A stretch of DNA of 64,000 bases from Geobacter sp. UBA698 (GCA_002298925.1 DBMM01000071.1:1-64000); one strand, 5' to 3'; positions 10,101 to 18,165 are shown, numbered from the stretch's first letter. Translations and numbers: made by a program. Notes: generated by a model from the sequence alone, not told the origin.

Positions 10101-12764
10101 CCGTCCAGCCAGGTGGTTCCGGCCATCGGCGGCGGCAGCAAGACCACGCCGTTCTGGGAGAACGGTGCGGTCGAGGCTTCCTGCGGCAACTGCCACGGAA
10201 CCACCTACGCCAACTATTCGTCCCGCGGCTCCCACGGCCGCCATACCGGCAGCACCAGCAACCGCCCCGGCATCTCCTGCGAAAAATGCCATGGCCCGCA
10301 CAATGACAACAGCCATGTCAACGGTTCCGTCAAGTGGAGTTTCTACTCCACGGTCAAGCGGATGAACGCCACGGCCGGCTATGGTACCACAGGATACAAA
10401 CCATCAGGGGCCAGTTTCTTCAACGCCAGCGGCAGCACCGGCAACCTGGCCCCCAGCAGCGCCTACGGCACCTGCAACGTATACTGCCACAGCGATGCCC
10501 GTGGCACCTTCGCCAACCCGGTCTGGGGGAGCGGCTCGCTCGGATCCCCCACCTGCGGCGCCTGCCACAAGAACATGGCCACCGATGCCACTGCACCGGG
10601 AGCACACTATGTGCACGCCAATATCCTGGGCTATGCCTGCAGCACCTGCCATAACGGGGCCGGCAGCGGTACGGCCAACCACGTCAACGGCACTATCGAG
10701 CTTTCCTTTTCCGGTACAGCCACAGGGACCACCTACAGTAAGGCCAGCCCGATTACGCCGAATGTTGCCTACGGCACTTGCAGCAACATCCCCTGCCATG
10801 GTGGCGGTACCGCCACCTGGGCCAGCGGCACCGGCGTCGTGCCGTGCTTGGGTTGCCACAGCAACAGCATCAACAACCGGGCCGCCATCGGCGCGCAGTT
10901 CTCCGGACAGTCGCACCATATTCAGGGCGCAACCATTGATGGAACCAAGTGCTATCTCTGTCACTGGGAGGCTAACAGCGATGGCTCCATCAACTACACC
11001 TATCACCAGGCCGGCACCAGCAATGCGGCGGTTACTCTGGTCATTAACGCCACCACCAGCCGTCCGACCACCGCTACCCATGGCACAACCTTCAGCAACT
11101 ACACGGCGGTGAGCGCCAATGCCACCAGGCAGCGTGCCCAGATCAACAAGATTAACAACACCTGCCTGAGCTGTCACAATCTTGCCAACGCTGCCTGGAC
11201 CCCCTTCGGCGACGGCAAGGTTCCTCAGCAGTATGCCTGGGATGGAAAGAGCATCAACGAGCGTTATTCACAGGCCGGCACCACCAACTGGAGCAGCTAC
11301 ACAGATGCAGCCAGCACCAACGTAGCCACCAAGAGCACCCAGACCAAGGCCTTCTCCGCCCACGGCCGGGCCGATCTGAACAAGCGCGGCTGGGATACCA
11401 GCGAGACCTGGCCGGATACCAGCGGAAACAACGCAACTACTTCCATAGTGCGCTGCTACGACTGCCACAACTCCCACGGCACTTCGGCCACCGGCGTCAT
11501 GAGCAGCTACTCCAGCGCCACCGGACGCTTCAAGGGCGGTATCCTCAAGTCCACCACCGCCGGTAAAGGCGGCTATAGCGTCAACTACATTCCGACCGCT
11601 GGCGGCAGCGCGGCAGTGCCTAACAAGAACGCCTATAACCCAGGTGCTGCGCTCTGCTTCGACTGCCACAACAATTCCGCAGCCACTACGACACCCTGGG
11701 GCTATAACGCGACCTTTGGGGCCACCCAGGCCATTTACGGCTACAACGACACCGCCAACTTCGGCAACGGCACCTTCGGTACCGTCACCAGATTCGGCAC
11801 CACTTATAAAGGCTACAGTGCTGCCGGTAAAAACATGAGAAGCAACAAGGGCGGACATTTCGGCGCTTCAAGTGCCCTGACAACAACCATAACCCAGCGG
11901 GCCTTCGACGTCACGCCCCAGGCCGGCATGACAGCCATTAAGGGCCTCTGCACACCCTGCCACGATCCGCACGGTGTCAGCCCCACCTTGACCCAGGCTA
12001 ACGCAGTGCCGCTTCTGAAGGGCACCTGGGCCACATCATTCTACAAGGAAGATGCGGCCCCAGCAAATACCAACGAGGCCAGAGGCGGCACCACCAAGAG
12101 CGGCGAACAGGCTGTCAAAAACGTTGGCAGTACGCCTGGCTACCATATCGACCAGAACACCCTGGGCACCATGGCAAATGGCAAGCCATCCCAGCTGCAG
12201 GATTATCCTGCCCTGTCAGGCGCCAATACCCTGCAGACCATTGCCGACACCAACTTTGCCGGCCTCTGCACGGGGTGCCATGCCAAGGCGCAGTTGGTCT
12301 ATCCCAACACAACCAGCGCCTCGACCGGCAACTGGAAGAAGATGAGAAGGGTGCATATGAGCGTCAAGGGCTGGGCCTCCACGGCCGGCAGCGGCGGCAA
12401 CAAGAGCAACGCCATCCATGCCTACACCTGCTCCAAGTGTCACACGCCGCACAACTACCGGTTGCCGCGCCTGCTGGTTACCAACTGCCTGGACGCCAAG
12501 CACAGGGGCCGGGGTGCCTCGGGTGGCAATCCAACCGCTCAGAGCGGTACCGGCACCAGTGGCGCTGGTCAAGGTCGTTTCCCAGCGGGTGGTGGCGGCT
12601 CAAATGATCTCAATAGTGCCATAAACCCTGGGCCTTGGTTCTTTGGTACTGGTCAGGCGGGCAAACCAGCAGCTGCAATTGTAACCTGCCACGACGATGC
12701 CCAGGCCGGCGGGACGACATATTCACTGGGTGCCGAACAATGGAACAATAAAACACCATGGTAG
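4161..12764 (+). CDS. Giant multiheme cytochrome, about 34 hemes, with beta-rich N-terminal half
   Basis: The product has 2,867 residues. ATG 4161 is preceded by GAGGG; the frame is open upstream to 4062 but overlaps the previous gene. Residues 14-35 form a signal or anchor helix. Residues about 40-885 are Thr/Ser/Gly-rich and nearly Cys-free, with two related repeats (around YFVVYDLAG and YIVAYDIAD). A fibronectin-III-like domain covers about 887-985. Hemes begin at CNTCH (residue 1142) and end at CSKCH (about 2757). I count 27 CxxCH, 5 CxxxxCH and 2 CxxxCH motifs. The C-terminal tail is Gly-rich without motifs. Its size, export signal and adhesin-like front suggest a surface electron conduit, which is inference. 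A 20-codon ORF and a terminator follow. Confidence 0.94.
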   Translation: MGTILAKNIRGMSLWSKIGVIFLLLTGILVYQGVFRPQFLNSATNTYYFTLDTVAVNLGADGSTTTTQTLGGKISMKPGVYATSRRVTAAANTTTQTMLNAYGPAYTANKTVTSPSVSIGVRNALAGTGAINWQAKVYDYNPAGTANNGTLLWTSSLVEAHPTVQTPLNLPFSDKSAKMVASGHRLKVVITAQMANSSTSQARLYWGNTTNYSFLSVSEANYVANSVTVDNLADANAGALTAVLNSETNIAMLQFDMYSNAASPSWTSGKLDKIGTNSDSGAQVQFSIWKDNGDGAFDSSTDTKIGGPYSFSSATGQAYTLTTAQTLTTSPQRYFVVYDLAGATTGTTVGARIADSSYFTVSGAAGGVTNVTATSSSLPSISSGGSTVTKNYAADWDTGHTLTLSTVPTSVSTNSTCITRTTSTASSLIGYLNYPSHSCTSVSGQFYTANAANSSFVKLYMSKSSGYSSILTTLTGVSFTHRISVPAAGGTFTYTLFYVDPTSGTQVNATTPAKYTVAAGTAATSQIITVSLGGQTFSNVPMGAHLGIQIGVSAASMGIGLGSSVAAQLTVQESAAANNGVDVGDGSTIANSSVNASATDVPVDSFTLSSSQAQNVTSVTILGNAMFNSTNIKNVKIYLDNGTKPGVLDSGDTLIGTAAGSSISGNSVAVTLSTPQAMSLVAKRYIVAYDIADSPNVNIVLTGLVSDLAASVGAIGNNTDANGASVTILPSTYLSDVAESGTPAYVKPGGAATVVDGFSLKINGGVQDTIRDLTVTLATTSAIASTQYSHISDYIAKVEIVNATGTVVYGSQTAPLSGDDWQIPITTTAMYATTTPTSYYVRITPKANQTVTYDVAAQITALAHSKTTYGLSVNDATSSTVIIDGQAPPNPGSFSATTDTGNAGGSINLNWLAATEPSTPGSGLAGSGLQKYILVRGAANSPAPTSCSSGTAITLSSPTATSYTDSGLNSAMSYGYRICSVDNVGNTSLGAKVAAVSSTPTACNKAPALFINPMSQFVKVGGQVRLRVAYTNNDTGNCSPVPFTLSTSGADTTNFTVAFDSYTGTLKSNSGSKATYLTVAAKSTAPQNISNTFHVSVNGGGAYTATCPDPVTITVNNSGSMIHSSQQLGTIKYGSWGVGYNCNTCHAPVGTNIKQVKSAIVTPIGSRPVVFTTTSAAQSVTTGVFGNDLRVGTSSTNVCEVCHHNTRYHRYSANTTVKSHNNSRDCMVCHQHNNGFKSTGAAGCSDCHGNPPTSIATMASPPTYALKPYTASYAGKHAIHNNRGITCYACHNSANHARDIANNTPDSLINMQFKVDGTTLPGFAGSVTTGTFNAGNVGNGYSWSPGSGTTLFNQANNVSCNVYCHNINYNNAGYEVNSNGYNNIPSWVGDNQVACGSCHAARGDDTYFNSNPNIALGSHQKHASTMPGNNAIPCGKCHGFRNYSTTKAHLNGNVEWDLSAISGTATYKAQNAGSTGNVAPSASYGSCANLYCHSNSQNNQTTVGASTVVGTRFGNPTWGSSTTCGSCHDYPNTTGGHPQHVGDPAVSQVSFDCRVCHNSGGDANSFNHANGQINFQFAGLGQNTHYSYSSVKTPGSGPYGTCYNSNCHGRSTKTWGPSTGLALCEKCHGSASTAGFYNTLGPGSTISNTDSHVGAHFRHLTSLSANSPAPANVKYSASFDCSACHAKPDSPYTPGHIDQGRVNNGLSTTLTFGALAHNSYTSAAHDPSYNSATGQCSNVWCHGSGMNSNEGTGPYQSVGPAGQTGPLGQLYDGGTLGTPLVPTWNQPFITGNAGASGPASSSGGDCTKCHSYPPAAPLPGYRHYGYTVGPDCTKCHTHLNTTATGFTDPSKHVNGQVDSCYNCHGRPPVDMTTLANPPINALNPGMIGAHNKHADNPAIGDNCSVCHNGFVATSMQTGNMLLGFNVFGGKMQSGTFYGYSTLTGEVWKSGSAGTTIRRTENSNNVNKCANVYCHGGGTVAPSSQVVPAIGGGSKTTPFWENGAVEASCGNCHGTTYANYSSRGSHGRHTGSTSNRPGISCEKCHGPHNDNSHVNGSVKWSFYSTVKRMNATAGYGTTGYKPSGASFFNASGSTGNLAPSSAYGTCNVYCHSDARGTFANPVWGSGSLGSPTCGACHKNMATDATAPGAHYVHANILGYACSTCHNGAGSGTANHVNGTIELSFSGTATGTTYSKASPITPNVAYGTCSNIPCHGGGTATWASGTGVVPCLGCHSNSINNRAAIGAQFSGQSHHIQGATIDGTKCYLCHWEANSDGSINYTYHQAGTSNAAVTLVINATTSRPTTATHGTTFSNYTAVSANATRQRAQINKINNTCLSCHNLANAAWTPFGDGKVPQQYAWDGKSINERYSQAGTTNWSSYTDAASTNVATKSTQTKAFSAHGRADLNKRGWDTSETWPDTSGNNATTSIVRCYDCHNSHGTSATGVMSSYSSATGRFKGGILKSTTAGKGGYSVNYIPTAGGSAAVPNKNAYNPGAALCFDCHNNSAATTTPWGYNATFGATQAIYGYNDTANFGNGTFGTVTRFGTTYKGYSAAGKNMRSNKGGHFGASSALTTTITQRAFDVTPQAGMTAIKGLCTPCHDPHGVSPTLTQANAVPLLKGTWATSFYKEDAAPANTNEARGGTTKSGEQAVKNVGSTPGYHIDQNTLGTMANGKPSQLQDYPALSGANTLQTIADTNFAGLCTGCHAKAQLVYPNTTSASTGNWKKMRRVHMSVKGWASTAGSGGNKSNAIHAYTCSKCHTPHNYRLPRLLVTNCLDAKHRGRGASGGNPTAQSGTGTSGAGQGRFPAGGGGSNDLNSAINPGPWFFGTGQAGKPAAAIVTCHDDAQAGGTTYSLGAEQWNNKTPW

Positions 12765-12827
12765 GTATTATCCTGAATAACGATTTGACCTGCCCGGAGG
12801 CAAATTTTGCGGAAAGGAGATCAGAAG

Positions 12828-12890
12828 ATGAAGAAGCGCATCTATGTAAAACCAAGGATTGTTGGTTCAGCTAACGTTCATCCCTGCTGA
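12828..12890 (+). CDS. 20-residue peptide ORF resembling a RiPP leader
   Basis: ATG 12828 to TGA 12890 encodes MKKRIYVKPRIVGSANVHPC. AAAGGAG sits 8 bases before the ATG, stronger than most starts here, and a perfect terminator follows 15 bases after the stop, so the ORF occupies the last stretch of the cytochrome transcript. The Y-x-x-P-x-I-x-G core resembles the Y-x-x-P-x-L pattern in leaders bound by PqqD-like recognition domains (lasso and related RiPPs), and the peptide ends in a single Cys. No maturase is adjacent; the nearest radical SAM gene starts at 13926 and the PqqD-like gene is at 43578. A regulatory uORF-like role or chance cannot be excluded. I do not recognise a named family. 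Confidence 0.6.
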   Translation: MKKRIYVKPRIVGSANVHPC

Positions 12891-12905
12891 GCCAAGCTGG
12901 ACAGG

Positions 12906-12938
12906 GAGGTGAGGCGCAGAAAGGCCTCACCTCTTTTT
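12906..12938 (+). terminator. Strong rho-independent terminator
   Basis: GAGGTGAGGC at 12906-12915 pairs perfectly with GCCTCACCTC at 12924-12933 around an 8-base loop, followed by TTTTT. It ends the cytochrome-peptide transcript. Confidence 0.95.
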
Positions 12939-12976
12939 ATCTTGAATGCTATGATAGATATGCAATAGTAACTTTG

Positions 12977-13011
12977 CCTGTTATAGAATGTTATCGACTG
13001 GCAGTAACAGG
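12977..13011 (+). promoter_or_regulatory. Inverted repeat upstream of the PstS-like gene
   Basis: CCTGTTA at 12977-12983 is matched by TAACAGG at 13005-13011, 45 bases before the start at 13056. It may be an operator or a 5' leader hairpin. The site carries no recognised regulator signature. Confidence 0.3.
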
Positions 13012-13055
13012 TTGTCGTACTGCGGTGCCTGTTCATAGAGAAAGAAGGTGGCGAC

Positions 13056-13829
13056 ATGTGGAAACGTACGCTGAAAAGGTTGATGATGATCGTGACTTTT
13101 GCTTTGGCCTTACTGGAAGCTGCTCCTCAGGTTCAGGGAGAAGAGATCCGGGTCGCCAGCGGCTTTATCCCGAGCAATGATGCCACTAAACCGTTCAAAC
13201 AGGATTTCGAACGTGCCGCTGGTGTAACGCTTTCTTTTGCCAAAGCTGAAATTGACCAGTTGCTCCGGGATCTCAAGCAGGGGACCCTGGATGCTGTTGC
13301 AGGCAATCTACCGATGGAGGAGTTTCTGGAAGGATTCAGAAACCACGAGGGCAAGTCAGGTGGTGATCTGTTCCGGTCTGCCACCATTGCCCAAATCCCC
13401 CTGGAGGTAGTGGTGGCCAAGACCAATCCGGTGGCCAAGCTTTCCAAAAGCCAATTGAAGGGGATTTTTACCGGTAAAATAACAAACTGGCATGAGGTTG
13501 GCGGTGCAAAAATGCCGATCAGCCCCATCATGCCGAAGGGATATCCCACCACGAGTTTTCTTCGCTATCTGATTATGGATGGGGAGGCATATGCCCCTGT
13601 AGTGCGTGACGCTGGGCTGCCGGAGGATGATCTTGCTCCCGGCAAGCCCGGTACGATCGCCGTCATGCCGGCCATCCGTGTGGACAATTCCGTCAAAGTC
13701 GTGGCAACTCCGGAAATGGCCATGACATACAGCATTATCACCTTCGGGGAACCGTCCCCTGGCGTGAGGAAACTGATCGATTTTGCACGGGGCCCAGGAA
13801 AAAAATACCTGAGTATAGACAGAAAGTAA
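13056..13829 (+). CDS. PstS-like periplasmic substrate-binding protein
   Basis: The product has 257 residues. GAAGGTGG precedes the ATG. A signal peptide runs to about residue 28 (near QVQG|EEIRV). The mature part follows the phosphate-binding-protein fold, including the typical stretch LSKSQLKGIFTGKITNW and a late segment on repeated-turn strands (NSVKVVATPEMAMTYSI). Family members bind phosphate or other oxyanions, or act as stand-alone sensors. No pstC, pstA or pstB is nearby, so this is an orphan and the ligand is unknown. Inverted repeats lie both upstream (12977-13011) and downstream (13895-13915), suggesting its own expression unit. Confidence 0.8.
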   Translation: MWKRTLKRLMMIVTFALALLEAAPQVQGEEIRVASGFIPSNDATKPFKQDFERAAGVTLSFAKAEIDQLLRDLKQGTLDAVAGNLPMEEFLEGFRNHEGKSGGDLFRSATIAQIPLEVVVAKTNPVAKLSKSQLKGIFTGKITNWHEVGGAKMPISPIMPKGYPTTSFLRYLIMDGEAYAPVVRDAGLPEDDLAPGKPGTIAVMPAIRVDNSVKVVATPEMAMTYSIITFGEPSPGVRKLIDFARGPGKKYLSIDRK

Positions 13830-13894
13830 CTGATCTTACAGCCACAAGAGCATGAAGTATTAACTATTAATTATGGCACACCCGCTGCTGACTC

Positions 13895-13915
13895 CTTTCA
13901 AAATCACCTTGAAAG
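13895..13915 (+). promoter_or_regulatory. Inverted repeat before the radical SAM gene
   Basis: CTTTCAA-AATCACC-TTGAAAG is a perfect 7-base inverted repeat ending 10 bases before the ATG at 13926. It covers the place where a Shine-Dalgarno would sit, and none is obvious there, so a translational or repressor role is possible. Confidence 0.35.
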
Positions 13916-13925
13916 TCTGTTGTAC

Positions 13926-15236
13926 ATGAAAAAAATCCTGCTCCTCAACCTTCCCTTTGAACGACCTGTTCAAAGGGATTACGGCTGCCCCCATGGTGCA
14001 AAAGCGGATTACTCCTGGCCCCCCATCGATCTGCTGCTATTTGGGGCGATGGCCCGTGATGCGGGTGAGCTCGGCTATATCGACTGCCTGGCAGGCAAAC
14101 TCGCCTGGACAGAGTGTCTGCGCCGGATAAACGATATCCAGCCGGATCTAATCTTCACCATGATTTCCTCGATTACCCTGACGAGTGATCTTGAACGTCT
14201 CAACGAAGTACGGAATGCTGTGCCAATGGCGCGGATCTGGGCCAGCGGCGACCTGGTTTTTTTCACAACGGAAAAGTATGCACAAGTAGATGTATATGTA
14301 CGCGATTTGACCAATCGCTCCGGCATCCTTGGGATGCTGAACAGTGATGTTACATCGGGTGTTGTTGAAGAAGATAGCCAAGCACCATTCAGCTGCGGCA
14401 TTTTTCCCCATGAACTGCTGCGCGGGTATGACTATGCCATGCCCTATTCCCTGTACCGCGGGATAACATCGGTACTAACCAATTACGGCTGCCCTTTCCC
14501 CTGCACGTTTTGCAATTCCAATCGAATACCATTCAAAAAGCGAGACATCGATGAGATAGTTCACGAACTTCTCCATATCCAGCAAGTCGGTATTCGGGAA
14601 GTGATTTTCAGGGATTTCACCTTCAACCTGTCAGATGTTGACCAGCTCTGTGACAAAATCAAACGTAATAATATCCGGTTGGCATGGAGTTGCTGGTCAC
14701 GCGCGGATCTGGTGGATGCACACGTGTTACACACCATGAAAGAGGCCGGCTGTTACCTGATATCCTACGGTGTGGAGAGTGGGGATGATGATATCCTTGC
14801 CAGGACTCACAAACAATTGGATACAAAAGCGATTCAGGAGGCAGTTAGGCTTACCAGGGTGGCGGGAATAGAGGTACTGATCAGCGTGATTTTCGGGTTT
14901 CCCGGTGAGGATCCAGTGCGGACACAACGGTATGTCAGGAAACTCGACCCCGATTATCTGGCTGTTAATCTGCTGGCGAAGAGAACAGGGAGTGCCGCCA
15001 CCGCCGGCATACCAAATGTAATCGACCAACAGGGTTGTGATTCACTGATTTCAGCTGATCCGGAGCAAATGCGGCTTAGAGACAGGGTTGAAAAGTCCTT
15101 TTACCTCAGGCCGGGAAAAATATTGCGGTGCATGTTACTTGCCCTGAAGTCACCTCACCGTATCCTCATTTTTTTTAATAACGCACGCGCGCTGATAAAC
15201 AAATGGAAAGAGACAAGCAAGCTGACAAACCCTTAA
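13926..15236 (+). CDS. Radical SAM protein with B12-binding-type N-terminal domain
   Basis: The product has 436 residues from ATG 13926 (a TTG at 13920 is also in frame; no clear RBS for either). Residues 1-130 look like the Rossmann-type cobalamin-binding domain of class B radical SAM enzymes (PPIDLLLFGAMARD...PDLIFTMISS), without an obvious DxHxxG cobalt-ligand motif. The cluster motif NYGCPFPCTFCNS gives C189, C193 and C196. It is followed by the usual TIM-barrel elements (REVIFRDFTFN, CYLISYGVESGDDDIL, VLISVIFGFPGED). Substrate is unknown; relatives include methyltransferases and tailoring enzymes for lipids or peptides. It is followed by two GT-C glycosyltransferases, hinting at envelope modification. 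Confidence 0.8.
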   Translation: MKKILLLNLPFERPVQRDYGCPHGAKADYSWPPIDLLLFGAMARDAGELGYIDCLAGKLAWTECLRRINDIQPDLIFTMISSITLTSDLERLNEVRNAVPMARIWASGDLVFFTTEKYAQVDVYVRDLTNRSGILGMLNSDVTSGVVEEDSQAPFSCGIFPHELLRGYDYAMPYSLYRGITSVLTNYGCPFPCTFCNSNRIPFKKRDIDEIVHELLHIQQVGIREVIFRDFTFNLSDVDQLCDKIKRNNIRLAWSCWSRADLVDAHVLHTMKEAGCYLISYGVESGDDDILARTHKQLDTKAIQEAVRLTRVAGIEVLISVIFGFPGEDPVRTQRYVRKLDPDYLAVNLLAKRTGSAATAGIPNVIDQQGCDSLISADPEQMRLRDRVEKSFYLRPGKILRCMLLALKSPHRILIFFNNARALINKWKETSKLTNP

Positions 15237-15264
15237 AGTGCGATGGAGCACTGGAGCTTATGCC

Positions 15265-17103
15265 GTGAAATCTGCACCACACAATTATAGGCAGTCGGTC
15301 GATATGCTGATTCTGGGCATCCTGGTTGCTGCTGTGTATGCCAGGAGCTTGGGGCACGATTTCATCAGCAATTTTGACGACAACTGGTACATCCTCTACA
15401 ACGACGCCGTCAGGGGTTTTTCCTGGGCCCATCTCCAGGCTGCGTTCAGCAACTTTTACATTGGGCACTATGCGCCGCTGCAGGTTATTTCCTATATGCT
15501 GGACTACTCTGTGTGGGGTCTGGCGCCCGGCGGTTTTCATCTGACCAATATCATCATTCATACCATAAACGGCATGCTGATCTACCGACTCTTCAGGCGC
15601 TGGCAGGTAGATCGTCTGTTTGCGCTGGTCGGGGCAGCGCTGTTTCTGCTGCACCCGGTGCAGGTGGAAACGGTCGCCTGGATTTCGCAACGAAAATCCC
15701 TGCTGTCCATGTTCTTTTTCCTGCTGGCCTGGGAGGGGTATTGCCGTTACCGGGAGGCCGCACCAGAGCGCGGCAGGCTGGCATATGCCGCTTCAGTGGC
15801 TGCTTTTGCACTCTCCCTGTTGGCCAAGTCCATGTCTGTGGTCTTTCCTGTGATACTTTTGGCATACGACCATTGTTTTTACGGAGAGAAGAACCGGTTG
15901 TGGCTGAAAGACAAGATCCCCTTTGTGCTCGCTGCCGGCGTGGTTTCTGGTTTAACCATCTACGCCCAGACCCCGGAAATAGGGGGAGGAGGGCGCGCCG
16001 GTTATCACGGAGGAAGCCCCTGGGCGACCTTGCTGACCATGGTGCCGGTCTTCTGCCGGTATCTCGGAATGCTGGTATGGCCGGCAGGCCTGAGTGCGGA
16101 ATATGCGCCGCCCATTCACCATACTATCGATGCCACGGTACTGGCAGCGGCATTTGTCCTTGTTGGAGTGGCAGTACTGACGTTCAGACTTTATCGCATC
16201 GACCGGCGAGCCGGTTTTTGGGCTTTCTTTTTCTGGATCGGCCTGCTGCCGGTGGCGCAAATCGTGCCGATGATCTTTCTGATGTATGACCATTATCTAT
16301 ACTTGCCGATCGTGGGGGTGGCTGCCCTGGCTGGAACCGCAGCCGTGTGGCTTCGGGATCGGCTTGGGCAGAGTCGCCGTGTAGTACTATTCCTGCTGCT
16401 GGGACTGCCACTACTTGTTCTTTCGGTTGTTTCCGTCCAGCGTCTTGCCGTCTGGCGGGATTGCCTGACCCTCTGGAGCGATGCGGTGGCCAAGGAGCCG
16501 GACAGCAACAAGGCCTGGGAACACTATGGCGAGGCGCTCAGGGTATCTGGACAGGTAGATGCAGCTCGCCAAGCCTACGAGCGTGGATTGAAACTTGGTC
16601 CCTCCAACACTGAGTTACTGGCTGGGTTAGGTGATCTGTATACCGAAGAGGGGGAGCTTGATAAAGGACTCGCGCTGTTGCAAAAACTGTTGGAGATTAA
16701 ACCGAACTACGTTACCGGTTGGGCCAGCCTGGGAAACAACTATTTGAAGCGCGGCAAGTACGTTGAAGCGGAAAAGGCCTATAAGCGCGCCCAGAATCTG
16801 CAGCCCGAGGCGATGCAGGTTGTCATCCTGCTGGGGAATCTTGCCCTTGAGCAGGGGCGCCTTGATCTGGCACGTGACTATTACAAGCAGGTGGAAGCTA
16901 GGGAAGCCAGTAATCCGCTAAGCGCTTACCAGATGGCCTGCCTCGAATCACAGGCTGGTCGAAAAGACCATGCCCTGGCATGGCTGGAAAAAGCTCTGCA
17001 AAGCGGTTATCGCGATTACGGTGCGCTTCGTGGCGATCGGCGTCTGTCAGCTCTGTGGCAGGAGCCGCGCTTCAACTACCTGCTGCAGCAATATTTTCCT
17101 TGA
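15265..17103 (+). CDS. Polytopic GT-C-type glycosyltransferase with C-terminal TPR repeats
   Basis: The product has about 612 residues. GTG 15265 is chosen because GGAG lies 9 bases upstream; GTG 15238 is the alternative. Residues about 10-400 contain roughly ten membrane segments. The first outer loop carries an acidic pair (NFDDNWYIL), as in PMT/TMTC-type enzymes that take sugar from a polyprenol-phosphate carrier. The remaining ~200 residues are four to five TPR units on the exported side. It resembles 18198-19838 in layout, though not closely in sequence. A likely role is O-glycosylation of exported proteins using donors made by the GT2 proteins at 24393 and 28108; this is inference. Gap to the radical SAM gene is only 28 bases. 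Confidence 0.75.
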   Translation: MKSAPHNYRQSVDMLILGILVAAVYARSLGHDFISNFDDNWYILYNDAVRGFSWAHLQAAFSNFYIGHYAPLQVISYMLDYSVWGLAPGGFHLTNIIIHTINGMLIYRLFRRWQVDRLFALVGAALFLLHPVQVETVAWISQRKSLLSMFFFLLAWEGYCRYREAAPERGRLAYAASVAAFALSLLAKSMSVVFPVILLAYDHCFYGEKNRLWLKDKIPFVLAAGVVSGLTIYAQTPEIGGGGRAGYHGGSPWATLLTMVPVFCRYLGMLVWPAGLSAEYAPPIHHTIDATVLAAAFVLVGVAVLTFRLYRIDRRAGFWAFFFWIGLLPVAQIVPMIFLMYDHYLYLPIVGVAALAGTAAVWLRDRLGQSRRVVLFLLLGLPLLVLSVVSVQRLAVWRDCLTLWSDAVAKEPDSNKAWEHYGEALRVSGQVDAARQAYERGLKLGPSNTELLAGLGDLYTEEGELDKGLALLQKLLEIKPNYVTGWASLGNNYLKRGKYVEAEKAYKRAQNLQPEAMQVVILLGNLALEQGRLDLARDYYKQVEAREASNPLSAYQMACLESQAGRKDHALAWLEKALQSGYRDYGALRGDRRLSALWQEPRFNYLLQQYFP

Positions 17104-17145
17104 GTGTAGAACCAGAGATATCTAACTCAAATGTGCGGAGGATTC

Positions 17146-18165
17146 ATGAGGATGCACCATTTCCTGACAACAACTCTGATAACTTTTTTTTGTGGCCAGG
17201 TTTATGCCGCCGAGCTGCCCGAAGAAGCGCAAAAGATGCTGGCCGATCTTGGCGCTCCAGATGTTCAGCAGCAGAACAACGGTAAATTGTTCCGCTGCAT
17301 TCATGGCGGCACAAAAAAAGTGACAGTCTCAACTCTTGGCAATGCAACGATTTTCACCGCTGATTACAATAACTGCCGTGAGCCTGGCTCCACCCGTGAC
17401 GGGCATGATGAAATCATGGTCCGGAATGGCGAGATCATCGGCAGCTCATCCAAAAGGTCGATTAACGGCGAACTATTTGATGCAGCTCAAAATAATGATA
17501 CGGCAAAGGTTCGGGAGCTGATCGGTCGCAAGGCGGATGTGAATTATTCCGAGGAAATATCATGGGAAAATCAACGTACCATTGATGGCTGGACGCCAAT
17601 GATGTGGGCAGCATTGAATGGAAATACCGAAATGATGACGCTTCTGCTCAAGGCCGGAACCTGGGTCAATTATCTGAACGGCGATGTCGTCAATGCACTC
17701 TGGATAGCATCCAGCAGCGGCCGGCTTGAAACAGTCAAACAGCTGCTGAAAAACAAGGCCTATATCAATAATCGCAATTTTGAGGATGTCACACCGTTGA
17801 TGGCTGCCGCCATGCGAGGCCACTATGATGTCGTCAACTGCCTGCTTGACGCAAAGGCATCCATCAACCTGGTTCACAAGGAAGGTGACAGTGCCCTGAT
17901 GTTTGCCCTGGCCTGGAGGCATACGAAGGTTGCCCAGCGCTTGATTGATGCCGGCGCCGATATCAATATCCGGAACAAGCACGGCGTCACGGCGTTGATG
18001 ATTGCGATTGCCGAAGGAAATGAAGAAATTGCCCTGAAACTGCTTGATAAAAAAGCGGACCTTACTGCTAAAACTGATAGCGGCATGACAGCACTGGATA
18101 TTGCACTGGCAAAAGGGAATACCAAAATCGCAGAACGCATCAAACAGGTTCAAACACCCCTGTAA
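17146..18165 (+). CDS. Exported ankyrin-repeat protein
   Basis: The product has 339 residues. ATG 17146 has GGAGG 5 bases upstream, better than the in-frame ATG at 17131. A signal peptide ends near QVYA|AELPE. Residues about 25-105 form an unrecognised small domain with two Cys; the rest is six to seven ankyrin repeats (for example DGWTPMMWAALNGNTEMMTLLL, EDVTPLMAAAMRGHYDVVNCLL), including the usual G-x-TALMIAI/ALDIALA turns. Ankyrin stacks bind proteins. It sits between two GT-C/TPR glycosyltransferases, 42 bases after one and 32 before the other, so it probably shares their operon and may act with them in the periplasm. Confidence 0.85.
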   Translation: MRMHHFLTTTLITFFCGQVYAAELPEEAQKMLADLGAPDVQQQNNGKLFRCIHGGTKKVTVSTLGNATIFTADYNNCREPGSTRDGHDEIMVRNGEIIGSSSKRSINGELFDAAQNNDTAKVRELIGRKADVNYSEEISWENQRTIDGWTPMMWAALNGNTEMMTLLLKAGTWVNYLNGDVVNALWIASSSGRLETVKQLLKNKAYINNRNFEDVTPLMAAAMRGHYDVVNCLLDAKASINLVHKEGDSALMFALAWRHTKVAQRLIDAGADINIRNKHGVTALMIAIAEGNEEIALKLLDKKADLTAKTDSGMTALDIALAKGNTKIAERIKQVQTPL

